Source: Erysipelotrichia bacterium
GTDB taxonomy: Bacteria > Bacillota_I > Bacilli_A > Erysipelotrichales > Erysipelotrichaceae
Direction: 5' to 3'
Length of the DNA: 37,731 nucleotides
Assembly (NCBI GenBank): GCA_012800355.1
Contig: JAAZJL010000067.1
Span: 1-37,731, forward strand
Shown here: positions 10,920 through 19,448 of the stretch, piece after piece
How positions within the stretch are numbered: position 1 is the first letter of the stretch
Layout: each line of letters begins with the position of its first letter
Notes under the pieces: generated by a model
The model's input: the letters and a program-made list of their open reading frames with translations, nothing else
What the model was told of the DNA's origin: nothing
Databases searched by the model: none
Translations under genes and position numbers: made by a program

Positions 10920-13245
10920 ATGCGTTTATTGTATGTTTTAAGACATCTTCCATTGTTTTAACTGGAATGAAATTAATATTCTCTTTTACTTCATCATCAA
11001 TCTCATCTAAATCCTTCAAGTTATTTTCTGGAAGAATAATATTATGGATATTACTTCTATAAGCAGCCATTGTTTTTTCTCTTAGACCACCAATTGGTAA
11101 TATATTGCCTCTTAATGTCATCTCACCAGTCATTGCAACATCGTTACTGATAGGTTTATTTGTCAATGATGAAATTATAGCTGTAGTTAAAGTTATACCA
11201 GCAGAAGGACCATCTTTTGGTACTGCTCCTTCAGGAACGTGAATTTGCATATCATTTTTTTCGAAGAAATCTTTTTCTATACCAAGTTTATCAGCATTAG
11301 CTTTAACATAACCATATGCTATGGTGGCACTTTCCTTCATTACATCACCAAGATTACCAGTAACAACTAAATTACCCTTACCATGATATGAAGTAACTTC
11401 TATTGGAAGAATATCACCACCAAATTGTGTATATGCTAAACCTGTAGCAATACCAACTTGTGATTTACTTTCTTTTTTACCAAAATCATAAATCTCTTTA
11501 CCTAGCCAAGTGTTGATAATTTTCTTAGAAACCTTAACAGACTTTCTTTCACCCTTGGAGATTGATAGAACTGTTTTTCTACATAATGAAGCAATAGTTC
11601 TTTCCAACTGTCTTACTCCAGCTTCTCTAGTATAAAATCTAATTAAATAAATAATTTCTTCTTTTCCTAATTTAAATTGAGCTTTAGTTAAACTGTTAGC
11701 TTCAAGCTGTTTAGGTATTAAATGATTTCTTGCAATATGGTATTTTTCCTCTTCTGTGTAAGAAGACATTTCAATAACCTCTAATCTATCCCTTAATGCA
11801 GCTGGAATAGTTGTAATATTATTGGCAGTAGCAATAAACATTACTTTGCTTAAGTCATATGGTTCTTCCAAATAGTTATCAGAGAACATTGTATTTTGTT
11901 CAGGGTCTAAAACTTCAAGCATGGCACTTGCTGGATCACCTTTATAATCCATTCCCATCTTATCTAATTCGTCAATTAAGAAAACTGGGTTGATTGTGCC
12001 TGCTCTTTTCATTCCTTGGATAATTCTTCCTGGCATAGAACCTAAATATGTCCTTCTATGTCCTCTAATTTCTGCTTCATCTCTAATACCACCTAAGGAA
12101 ATTTTGACAAATCTTCTATTAAGAGCTCGAGCAATTGATTTACCAAGTGAAGTCTTACCAACTCCTGGTGGACCATATAAACATAATATTGGAGCTTTTA
12201 AACTGCCAGTCATATTTTTAACTGCAATATATTCTAAAATTCTTTCCTTAACTTTCTTTATACCATAATGGTCTTCATCTAAAATTCTAGCGATATCGTT
12301 AATATCTTCGTTATCTTCACTCTCTTGCCAGAAAGGTACTTTTTGTAACCAATCTAAATAGTTTCTAATAACACTTGCTTCTGATGAGATTGCAGGCATC
12401 ATTTCATAACGAGCAATTTCCTCAGCAGCTTTTTCTTTGATGTTTTCTGGATAAGGATTATTGTTGAAATAATCTATTAATGAATCACCATCAGATCCTT
12501 TAACAATTCCTTCACCTAATTCTTCTTTAATTGCTTTTAATCTTTCTCGTAAGTAATATTCTCTTTGATTTTCGTCAATGGAATCTTTAATTTTTTCAGA
12601 AATTTTGTCATCAATCTCTTTAATTTGTTTATTATATTCAAACTGTTTAAGTAATAGTAATAATCTCTCATTGACATCTATTGTTTCTAACATTTCTTGC
12701 CTTGTTGCTAAAGGCATAGGTAAATACTGACCAAATTGATCAGCTACAGCTGATGCTGGGATACCCGAAGCAAATTGTGCCATCATTTCTTTTGGTAAAG
12801 ACTTGATATTTGATGCGAAACTTTCAAATTCAGCCATTACTTTTTGAATTAAAACCAATTGTTGTTGGGCATCAGAATTAATATCATCTTCAACACTAAT
12901 ATTAGCTATAAAGACATTACCATTAAAAGTAATCGTATTAGCTCTAGCTCTTGCTAAGCCTTTAAACTTAATCTTATAAGCTCCTCTATCTTTCCTTATA
13001 TTCTCAATATGACATAAAGTTCCATATCTATACATATCTTCACTGGTAGGATTGTCAATCAAAATATCTTTTTGACTAACAAGCCATAGCAAAGAATCTG
13101 AATTTGTTTGAGCTAATTTAAAAGCTTTAATACTTATTTCTCTTCCCACATCAATAACAACTTCTTGATTAGGAAAAATTACGACACCTCTAGTACATAT
13201 AACTGGATAATCTACGTTTTGGTAGATATCTGCATAAATACTCAT
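10918..13245 (-). CDS. lon: ATP-dependent Lon protease
   Basis: N-terminal LON domain, GPPGVGKTSLGKSIARAL Walker A, catalytic PKDGPSAGITLTTA with downstream Lys (GGLREK). Confidence 0.98.
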   Translation of the reverse strand: MSIYADIYQNVDYPVICTRGVVIFPNQEVVIDVGREISIKAFKLAQTNSDSLLWLVSQKDILIDNPTSEDMYRYGTLCHIENIRKDRGAYKIKFKGLARARANTITFNGNVFIANISVEDDINSDAQQQLVLIQKVMAEFESFASNIKSLPKEMMAQFASGIPASAVADQFGQYLPMPLATRQEMLETIDVNERLLLLLKQFEYNKQIKEIDDKISEKIKDSIDENQREYYLRERLKAIKEELGEGIVKGSDGDSLIDYFNNNPYPENIKEKAAEEIARYEMMPAISSEASVIRNYLDWLQKVPFWQESEDNEDINDIARILDEDHYGIKKVKERILEYIAVKNMTGSLKAPILCLYGPPGVGKTSLGKSIARALNRRFVKISLGGIRDEAEIRGHRRTYLGSMPGRIIQGMKRAGTINPVFLIDELDKMGMDYKGDPASAMLEVLDPEQNTMFSDNYLEEPYDLSKVMFIATANNITTIPAALRDRLEVIEMSSYTEEEKYHIARNHLIPKQLEANSLTKAQFKLGKEEIIYLIRFYTREAGVRQLERTIASLCRKTVLSISKGERKSVKVSKKIINTWLGKEIYDFGKKESKSQVGIATGLAYTQFGGDILPIEVTSYHGKGNLVVTGNLGDVMKESATIAYGYVKANADKLGIEKDFFEKNDMQIHVPEGAVPKDGPSAGITLTTAIISSLTNKPISNDVAMTGEMTLRGNILPIGGLREKTMAAYRSNIHNIILPENNLKDLDEIDDEVKENINFIPVKTMEDVLKHTINA

Positions 13246-13277
13246 AATACACTCCTTTCTGATGGAATGTTTATTAA

Positions 13278-14555
13278 TTATTCAGCTTTATTACCTTTTA
13301 ATGCTTCTAATGTCTTTTTCATCTTTACATCTTCAGCTAAATATTCAGCAGGAATATACTGTTTAATTTGTTCAACTTCCATCTGATATTGTTCAGACAT
13401 AGTCTTGTATTCTTCTTCTAATTCTTCTTGAGATACTGAAATACCTAAATCAGTTCCGATCGCTTCTAATACTAATCTAACTTTAACTTTCTTTTCAGCT
13501 TCATCTCTTAAGTTTAGTTTAAAATCTTCTTGATTTGTTCCAGTAATTTGGAAATACATATCAATTGAAATTCCTTGTGCTTGTAATCTTTGAACATATT
13601 GATTGTAAGTATCTTCAACTTCTGAATCAATCATCGCTGTTGGAATTTCAACTTCACAAGCCTCACAAATATCATCCAATAAAGTATTGGTTGCTTCTTC
13701 TTGAGCTTCTTTAAGTTTTCTTTCTCTAATATCATTTCTGATATGTTTTTCTAATTCATCAATAGTTTTTACATTTTCAATTTCTAATTCTTCAACAAAT
13801 TCATCATCAAGTTTTGGTAACTTTTTAACTTTAATACCTTCTACTTTTACTTTGAATATTGCTGGTTTTCCAGCTACATCAGCTGCATATTCTTTAGGAA
13901 AAGTAACTTCGATATCTTTTTCTTCTCCCGTTACCATTCCAATTATTTGTTCTTCAAAACCTGGAATAAAAGAGCCCGAACCAATTTCTAATGGATATTC
14001 TGTTCCTTTTCCACCTTCAAATGCTTCACCGTCAATAAATCCTTCAAAATCAATTACTGCGATATCGCCATTTTCAACTTTCCCTTCTTCTTTTAAAACT
14101 TCAATAGAATTGCTTTGTTGTAATTTAGCGATTTCTTCTTCAACCATTTTTTTAGTAACTGTTACTTTAGCAGGTTTGTATTCAACAGCTTTATAATCTT
14201 TAAGTTTAACTTCAGGATATACTGTTAATAAAAACTTTAGTGTTACTTCATCAGAAGTCATTGATTGAACATCTAATGCTGGTCTAGCTACTAATTTAAT
14301 ATCTTTATATTCATTTAATCCAAACTCTAGAGCTTCTTGGGCAATTAAATCAACTGCATCATACCAAATAGATTGTTCATTAACTACCTGTCTAACTTTA
14401 GCTTCGGGAGCTTTACCTTTTCTAAAGCCTGGAATTTCAATATCATTTTTAATTTTGTTATAGGCTTTCTTTTGCGCTTGTTGCCACTTTTCTCCTGTTA
14501 CTGTAACTAATAACTCAGCGCTACTATTTTCTTTTAATTCATATACTGCTTTCAT
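13278..14555 (-). CDS. tig: trigger factor chaperone
   Basis: Ribosome-binding motif GFRKGKAPEAKVRQV, FKBP-like PPIase middle domain, 425 aa. Confidence 0.97.
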   Translation of the reverse strand: MKAVYELKENSSAELLVTVTGEKWQQAQKKAYNKIKNDIEIPGFRKGKAPEAKVRQVVNEQSIWYDAVDLIAQEALEFGLNEYKDIKLVARPALDVQSMTSDEVTLKFLLTVYPEVKLKDYKAVEYKPAKVTVTKKMVEEEIAKLQQSNSIEVLKEEGKVENGDIAVIDFEGFIDGEAFEGGKGTEYPLEIGSGSFIPGFEEQIIGMVTGEEKDIEVTFPKEYAADVAGKPAIFKVKVEGIKVKKLPKLDDEFVEELEIENVKTIDELEKHIRNDIRERKLKEAQEEATNTLLDDICEACEVEIPTAMIDSEVEDTYNQYVQRLQAQGISIDMYFQITGTNQEDFKLNLRDEAEKKVKVRLVLEAIGTDLGISVSQEELEEEYKTMSEQYQMEVEQIKQYIPAEYLAEDVKMKKTLEALKGNKAE

Positions 14556-14581
14556 ACTTTTCTCCTTTTGACACAGAGTTA

Positions 14582-14610
14582 ATTATATAAATTTTACCAA
14601 CTTATTTCAA
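14582..14610 (-). promoter_or_regulatory. internal promoter for tig
   Basis: Minus strand TTGAAA (14610..14605) - 17 nt - TATAAT (14587..14582), ending 27 nt upstream of the tig ATG. Confidence 0.6.
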
Positions 14611-15327
14611 CTAAAAGGTAAAATCCTTCAACATTTTTTCATCTATTTGATGTTTTTCAAAAAATAATTCTAAACCTTCTTCATCTTGATACGCTTTATA
14701 TACGTAAGCAACTATACTATAAGTAATTTGATTTATTTCTTCATCTTTAATCAAAAATGGGTAAGAATCATAAATAACGTTAATTAATACCATTTGACAT
14801 TGTTGCAAAAAAGAAGGATTACTTTCAATAATCTGCTCTAGTTTTTTACTAATCACACCAAAGTTTTTTTGTGCTAATGGTGAAGGTATTTGAGAAGGAA
14901 TAATTGAATATACTTGATTATCAATTGTAAAATTAATAATATTACTTATTTGTTGAATTTGTAATTGTTCTATTAATAATGATTTAAGTACTCTATTAAC
15001 AGAATTATCAACTAATAAATCTTTTATCACCTCTAGATAGTTTCTAATATTGGCCATTGATAATGTTTCTAAAGCTTTATAAGCTTTCTTATTACCAAGT
15101 TTTAAACATTGATAAACTTCTTCTGGTGAAAGTAATTCACTTTTCTTTTCATCAGATAAGTTAAATTTACATATATCATGTAATTGTTGCAACTTCATCA
15201 GTACATCTTGTGGTACATAAGGCATCGATAGTTCTTCTTCAATTAGCTTATTTGCACTAACAAAATCATTACTTTCAATTAACTTTTCAATGTGATTCAC
15301 AATAGTCTGATAATAATTGATAGTCAT
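14611..15327 (-). CDS. hypothetical cytoplasmic protein (listed ORF extends to 15360; start trimmed to MTINYY)
   Basis: Long helical ORF; GAGAGGTAAG Shine-Dalgarno upstream of ATG at 15327; possibly DUF3196-like but not verified. Confidence 0.75.
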   Translation of the reverse strand: MTINYYQTIVNHIEKLIESNDFVSANKLIEEELSMPYVPQDVLMKLQQLHDICKFNLSDEKKSELLSPEEVYQCLKLGNKKAYKALETLSMANIRNYLEVIKDLLVDNSVNRVLKSLLIEQLQIQQISNIINFTIDNQVYSIIPSQIPSPLAQKNFGVISKKLEQIIESNPSFLQQCQMVLINVIYDSYPFLIKDEEINQITYSIVAYVYKAYQDEEGLELFFEKHQIDEKMLKDFTF

Positions 15328-15346
15328 AAACTTACCTCTCATATAT

Positions 15347-15374
15347 ATTATACACTGCAAATTAGCACTGTCAA
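15347..15374 (-). promoter_or_regulatory. sigma-A promoter upstream of the hypothetical-tig-lon cluster
   Basis: Minus strand TTGACA (15374..15369) - 16 nt - TATAAT (15352..15347). Confidence 0.75.
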
Positions 15375-15388
15375 GGTCTGTCTGCTAA
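15362..15388. promoter_or_regulatory. CIRCE-like HrcA operator candidate
   Basis: TTAGCACTG-N9-GTCTGCTAA compared with CIRCE consensus TTAGCACTC-N9-GAGTGCTAA: 15 of 18 positions match with exact 9-N9-9 spacing; overlaps the -35 above. Confidence 0.6.
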
Positions 15389-15394
15389 TTGTGG

Positions 15395-15422
15395 TTGACT
15401 TATTTAAAAAATACTTTATATT
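15395..15422 (+). promoter_or_regulatory. promoter of the DUF4230 gene
   Basis: TTGACT (15395..15400) - 16 nt - TATATT (15417..15422). Confidence 0.5.
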
Positions 15423-15436
15423 TATATTAGGTGATG

Positions 15437-16027
15437 AATATGAAAAAAGTAATTATTGGTTTAGTTTTAGCGCTATTATTTGTTTCATTAGGAGTTTTCT
15501 CAACTGTTACATATATAAATAACAAAGAAGGAAACACCAGTATTGATATAGCTGTTATTGAGGAAAAAGTTAATTCGATTGCTGAACTTTCAACAGTCGA
15601 ATATTATTACACTACTCTAGCTAAATATGAAAATTATAAAGATTTCTATGGCTGGAAAATTCCGTTAACAACAACAAAGTTTTTCATTACTTATGATGGA
15701 ATAATTAAAGCAGGAATTGATTTATCTAAAGTAAAAATCTCAGTAGTTGGTAAAACTGTACTAATTGAAATACCTAAAGCCACAGTTTTATCTCATGAAG
15801 TAAAATACGATACAATGCAAATTATTGATGAAACTTATTCGATCTTTAATCGCATTACAATTACTGACTATAATAATTTCATGTTAAATGAAGCTAAAAC
15901 AATGGTAACTAAAGCTGCTAATGATGGTTTATTTCAAAAAGCACAACAAAATGCAATCAGGATTATTCAAGATTTAGTTGAACCATTAATACCAGAAAAT
16001 TATGATTACTCAATTAGATTTAGATAA
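15437..16027 (+). CDS. DUF4230-like membrane-anchored protein (listed ORF starts at 15431; ATG at 15437 has better spacing to AGGTGAT)
   Basis: N-terminal TM anchor, VNSIAELSTVEYYYTTLAKYEN...IEIPKATVLSHEV...AQQNAIRIIQDLVEP pattern typical of DUF4230. Confidence 0.75.
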   Translation, partial: NMKKVIIGLVLALLFVSLGVFSTVTYINNKEGNTSIDIAVIEEKVNSIAELSTVEYYYTTLAKYENYKDFYGWKIPLTTTKFFITYDGIIKAGIDLSKVKISVVGKTVLIEIPKATVLSHEVKYDTMQIIDETYSIFNRITITDYNNFMLNEAKTMVTKAANDGLFQKAQQNAIRIIQDLVEPLIPENYDYSIRFR

Positions 16028-16046
16028 AACTTTTTAATTTTCAACT

Positions 16047-16110
16047 AAAAAGAAGCGATTTTACAATATAAATTTTGATATGATTCATGTAAAATTTCGC
16101 TTCTTTTTTT
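16047..16110. terminator. long bidirectional terminator between the DUF4230 gene and typA
   Basis: AAAAAGAAGCGATTTTACA ... TGTAAAATTTCGCTTCTTTTTTT inverted repeat (2-nt bulge) between convergent genes. Confidence 0.8.
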
Positions 16111-16129
16111 GTTGTCTCAATTGATAGAG

Positions 16130-17956
16130 TTATTCTTCTAATCTTTTTTGTTGACGATATGCTTCTTTCCTTTCAGATTCCGTTAAATACTTCTTTCTTA
16201 AACGAATAGCATCAGGTGTAACTTCAACAAGTTCATCATCACCAATAAACTCTAAAGCATATTCTAAGGTTAACTGAATTGGTGGAGTTAATATCATAGC
16301 GTCATCATGACCTGTGCTTCTGACAGCGGTCATTGTTTTATTTTTGGTTGGATTTACTGGCATATCCATATCTCTCGAGCAAAAACCAACTATCATACCT
16401 TCATAAACCTCGGTAGCAGGTCCGATAAAGAATGATCCTCTTTCTTGTAAGTTATAAATAGAATATTTCATTGCCACACCAGTGGCATTAGAAATCATAA
16501 CTCCATTATTTCGGGTATTTATTTCTCCTTGATATGGTTCATAGGCTTCAAATGATCTAATTAATATTCCTTCACCTCTGGTAAAGTTAATAAAATCGCT
16601 TCTAAATCCAATTAGTGCTCTAGTGGAAACTTTAAAAGTAATAGTTACATAATTGTTTCTTTCAACTAAATCTATCATTTTGCCATTTCTTAAACTTAAT
16701 TTTGAAATACAAACTCCTTGGTATTCTATTGGAACTTCACAGATTACTTTTTCAACTGGTTCATATCTTTTACCATCAATATATTTGTATATTACTTGTG
16801 GTTTAGAAATAGCTAATTCATAACCTTCTCTTCTCATGTTTTCAATTAAAATCGTTAAACCTAACTCTCCTCGACCACTAACTTTAAAAGTATCAGTAGA
16901 GTCAGTTTCTTCAACTTTTAGACCCACATTGACTTCAAGTTCTCTTTCTAGTCTTTCCTTTATATTTCTACTAGTAACATACTTTCCACTTCTTCCAGCA
17001 AATGGAGAGGTATTAACAATAAAGTTCATACTCAAAGTAGGTTCATCAATATGAATCGGAGGTAATGGATTGATATAATCTTTATCACATATCGTTTCAC
17101 CAATACTTAAATCAGAAATTCCAGCAATTATAACAATATCGCCAGAATATGCTTCGGATATATTTTTTCTTTTAATTCCCTCATAATTGTATAATTTTGA
17201 AATTGTACATCTATGTTGTGAACCATCATTTTTACATAAAACAACTTGTTCGCCAACTTTTATTGTTCCTTTATAAACTCGACCAATACCAAGTCGTCCA
17301 ATATATTCATCATAATTCAAATTTGAAATTTGCATTTGAAGAGGTTTTTCATCTAAATCTGGATAACATTCAGTATGTTTAATAATCGTTTCAAACAAAG
17401 GAATTATATCTTCATTTTCATCATTTATGTTATATCTAACAATTCCTTCTTTAGCTATTCCATAAAGAATCGGAAATTCAATTTGTTCTTCATTAGCCTC
17501 TAAATCAAAGAATAAATCATAAACTAAGGATACTACTTCTTCAATTCTGGCGTCTTTTTTATCAATTTTATTAATTAATAAAATAGGTTTTAAACCTAAT
17601 TCTAAAGATTTTTGTAAAACAAAACGAGTTTGTGGCATTGGTCCTTCTGATGAATCTACAAGCAAAATAACAGTATCAACTGTTTTAATGATACGTTCAA
17701 CTTCGCTTGAAAAATCAGCATGACCTGGTGTATCAACAATATTGATTTTATAGTCTTTATAAAATACTGAACAGTTTTTAGAATAAATAGTTATTCCTCT
17801 TTCTTTTTCCAGATCATCAGAATCCATCACTCGATTTACAATATCTTCATTTTTGCCAAAAGCTCCAGACTGTTTTAAAAATGCATCAACTAAAGTTGAT
17901 TTTCCAGCATCAACATGAGCTATGACTGCTATATTTATAATCTTTTGTTTTTTCAT
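16130..17956 (-). CDS. typA: translational GTPase TypA/BipA
   Basis: NIAVIAHVDAGKSTLVDAFLKQSG, DTPGHADFSSEVERI, NKIDKKDARI, full-length 608 aa. Confidence 0.97.
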   Translation of the reverse strand: MKKQKIINIAVIAHVDAGKSTLVDAFLKQSGAFGKNEDIVNRVMDSDDLEKERGITIYSKNCSVFYKDYKINIVDTPGHADFSSEVERIIKTVDTVILLVDSSEGPMPQTRFVLQKSLELGLKPILLINKIDKKDARIEEVVSLVYDLFFDLEANEEQIEFPILYGIAKEGIVRYNINDENEDIIPLFETIIKHTECYPDLDEKPLQMQISNLNYDEYIGRLGIGRVYKGTIKVGEQVVLCKNDGSQHRCTISKLYNYEGIKRKNISEAYSGDIVIIAGISDLSIGETICDKDYINPLPPIHIDEPTLSMNFIVNTSPFAGRSGKYVTSRNIKERLERELEVNVGLKVEETDSTDTFKVSGRGELGLTILIENMRREGYELAISKPQVIYKYIDGKRYEPVEKVICEVPIEYQGVCISKLSLRNGKMIDLVERNNYVTITFKVSTRALIGFRSDFINFTRGEGILIRSFEAYEPYQGEINTRNNGVMISNATGVAMKYSIYNLQERGSFFIGPATEVYEGMIVGFCSRDMDMPVNPTKNKTMTAVRSTGHDDAMILTPPIQLTLEYALEFIGDDELVEVTPDAIRLRKKYLTESERKEAYRQQKRLEE

Positions 17957-17993
17957 AGGATTTACTTCCTTTCAAATTAACAATTTAACATAA

Positions 17994-18464
17994 TTAAAGA
18001 AACTTTCTTATTACTTCATATTCTTTGTTTTCATAAATCTTTATTATCATATAACCAATATCACTGCGATCACGGTTATAATATAAAGATCCTGGATTTA
18101 ACAACCTTATACCATCAACATAATCATCATCATACATATGAGTGTGACCATACAAAACGATATCACAATCATTTTCTTTAGCCAAATTAGCCAATCTATT
18201 TTTTAGGTTAAATCCAGATTGGCGATGAGAATGAATCAAAAAAAATCTCAAACCACCAATTTCTGTAACAAGTTTATCAGGCAAATCAAAATAATCATTA
18301 TTTCCCTTTATAATTACTAAACCATCAAAAATATCTGGCCAATCACAAACATCACCCAGATGGAACATATAGTGAGCATCGCTTTCTTTTTGCATGACAA
18401 AGTAGACATTTCCACTATAACCATGTGAATCGCTCATTACAACAACCTTGATATAATTCACCAT
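17994..18464 (-). CDS. YfcE/MJ0936-family metallophosphoesterase
   Basis: VVVMSDSHG, HLGDVCDW, IKGNNDY, LYGHTHMYDDD, LLNPGS motifs. Confidence 0.93.
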   Translation of the reverse strand: MVNYIKVVVMSDSHGYSGNVYFVMQKESDAHYMFHLGDVCDWPDIFDGLVIIKGNNDYFDLPDKLVTEIGGLRFFLIHSHRQSGFNLKNRLANLAKENDCDIVLYGHTHMYDDDYVDGIRLLNPGSLYYNRDRSDIGYMIIKIYENKEYEVIRKFL

Positions 18465-18467
18465 AAA

Positions 18468-18496
18468 AGTATATAACTATCTTTTTATATTTTCAA
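18468..18496 (-). promoter_or_regulatory. promoter directly abutting the metallophosphoesterase start codon
   Basis: Minus strand TTGAAA (18496..18491) - 17 nt - TATACT (18473..18468), then TTTATGGTG. Confidence 0.65.
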
Positions 18497-18545
18497 CATA
18501 AACTGTATTGCAAGAAAAGTTTTCAGCATTTTTTATTTTACTCTT

Positions 18546-19040
18546 TTAACCAGCATATGATAAGCAATCATTTAATGTCATTTCAATAGCTTCATAAGTA
18601 ATAATATAATCACCATTGTCTAATTGTACTTTACTTATAGATATTGTTATTGGAACATTATCGTTGTATAAAAGCGTTGATATTCCATAAACGTCTTGCT
18701 GTAAATCGCTATAACTAGAATGAGCAAGATTTATAGCATAATCAAATACTTTGCTCATGTTTTCATTGCTTACAATTACCGCAAATCCTGAAGTATCACC
18801 ATTTTCATAAGCTCCAGTGAATACTATATAATCATCTGCAACATCATAAATTTCATCTGGCAAGTAATCTCTAGTCGCACTTGTTATTTCTTTAATCTTT
18901 TGATAATTTTCAATTAAAACATCTCCTAATTCCGTAGTTTTTAATTCTTTTTGTTTAACTTCTGGCTTATTTTTATCCCCACAGCCAGTAAATCCGAAAA
19001 TTAACGCAACAACTAATAATACTTTTAATACTTTTTTCAT
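18546..19040 (-). CDS. DUF4358-type lipoprotein
   Basis: Signal peptide with lipobox (LIFGFTGC); SATRDYLPDEIYDVADDYIVFTGAYENGDTSGFAVIV resembles DUF4358. Confidence 0.75.
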   Translation of the reverse strand: MKKVLKVLLVVALIFGFTGCGDKNKPEVKQKELKTTELGDVLIENYQKIKEITSATRDYLPDEIYDVADDYIVFTGAYENGDTSGFAVIVSNENMSKVFDYAINLAHSSYSDLQQDVYGISTLLYNDNVPITISISKVQLDNGDYIITYEAIEMTLNDCLSYAG

Positions 19041-19061
19041 TTAATAAGTTCTCCTTAATTT

Positions 19062-19448
19062 TTATTTTACTGTCATAACAATATAAGATATCCAGATGAT
19101 TAACATTACCATCTCCAACCATACACTATTTTTTATTCTTTTATCAATTGATTTGCTTAATATAAAATAAAAACCTAATGGTATAAAACAGGCAATACTG
19201 ACATAAATATATAAATTTTCAAGAATAAATCTTTTTCTTTTTTCTTCATTACTTACTTTTGTTTTATCATATTTAAAAGAAGATATCCAAAACTTTGAAG
19301 CTGCTACCGCAAGAAGTAAACTTATGGCAAATCCAGAAATAATTATCCAAAACTTATGTGGAATATCAGCTCTAACTAAAGAAAGAGATAATGTCTCAAT
19401 AAATAAAGCAATCATCCATATAATTATACTTAAAACCTTTTTAAACAT
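19062..19448 (-). CDS. small multi-TM membrane protein of unknown function
   Basis: 128 aa with about four hydrophobic segments; ATG overlaps the uvrC stop (TAATG). Confidence 0.65.
   Translation of the reverse strand: MFKKVLSIIIWMIALFIETLSLSLVRADIPHKFWIIISGFAISLLLAVAASKFWISSFKYDKTKVSNEEKRKRFILENLYIYVSIACFIPLGFYFILSKSIDKRIKNSVWLEMVMLIIWISYIVMTVK

Noticed and set aside
11990-12268. 92-aa plus-strand ORF inside lon
   Set aside because: Antisense to the conserved Lon AAA domain; shadow ORF
13852-14196. 114-aa plus-strand ORF inside tig
   Set aside because: Antisense shadow ORF of tig, low-complexity Ser/Pro-rich translation
15292-15522. 76-aa plus-strand ORF across the divergent promoter region
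   Set aside because: Overlaps promoters and the DUF4230 start in another frame; no Shine-Dalgarno
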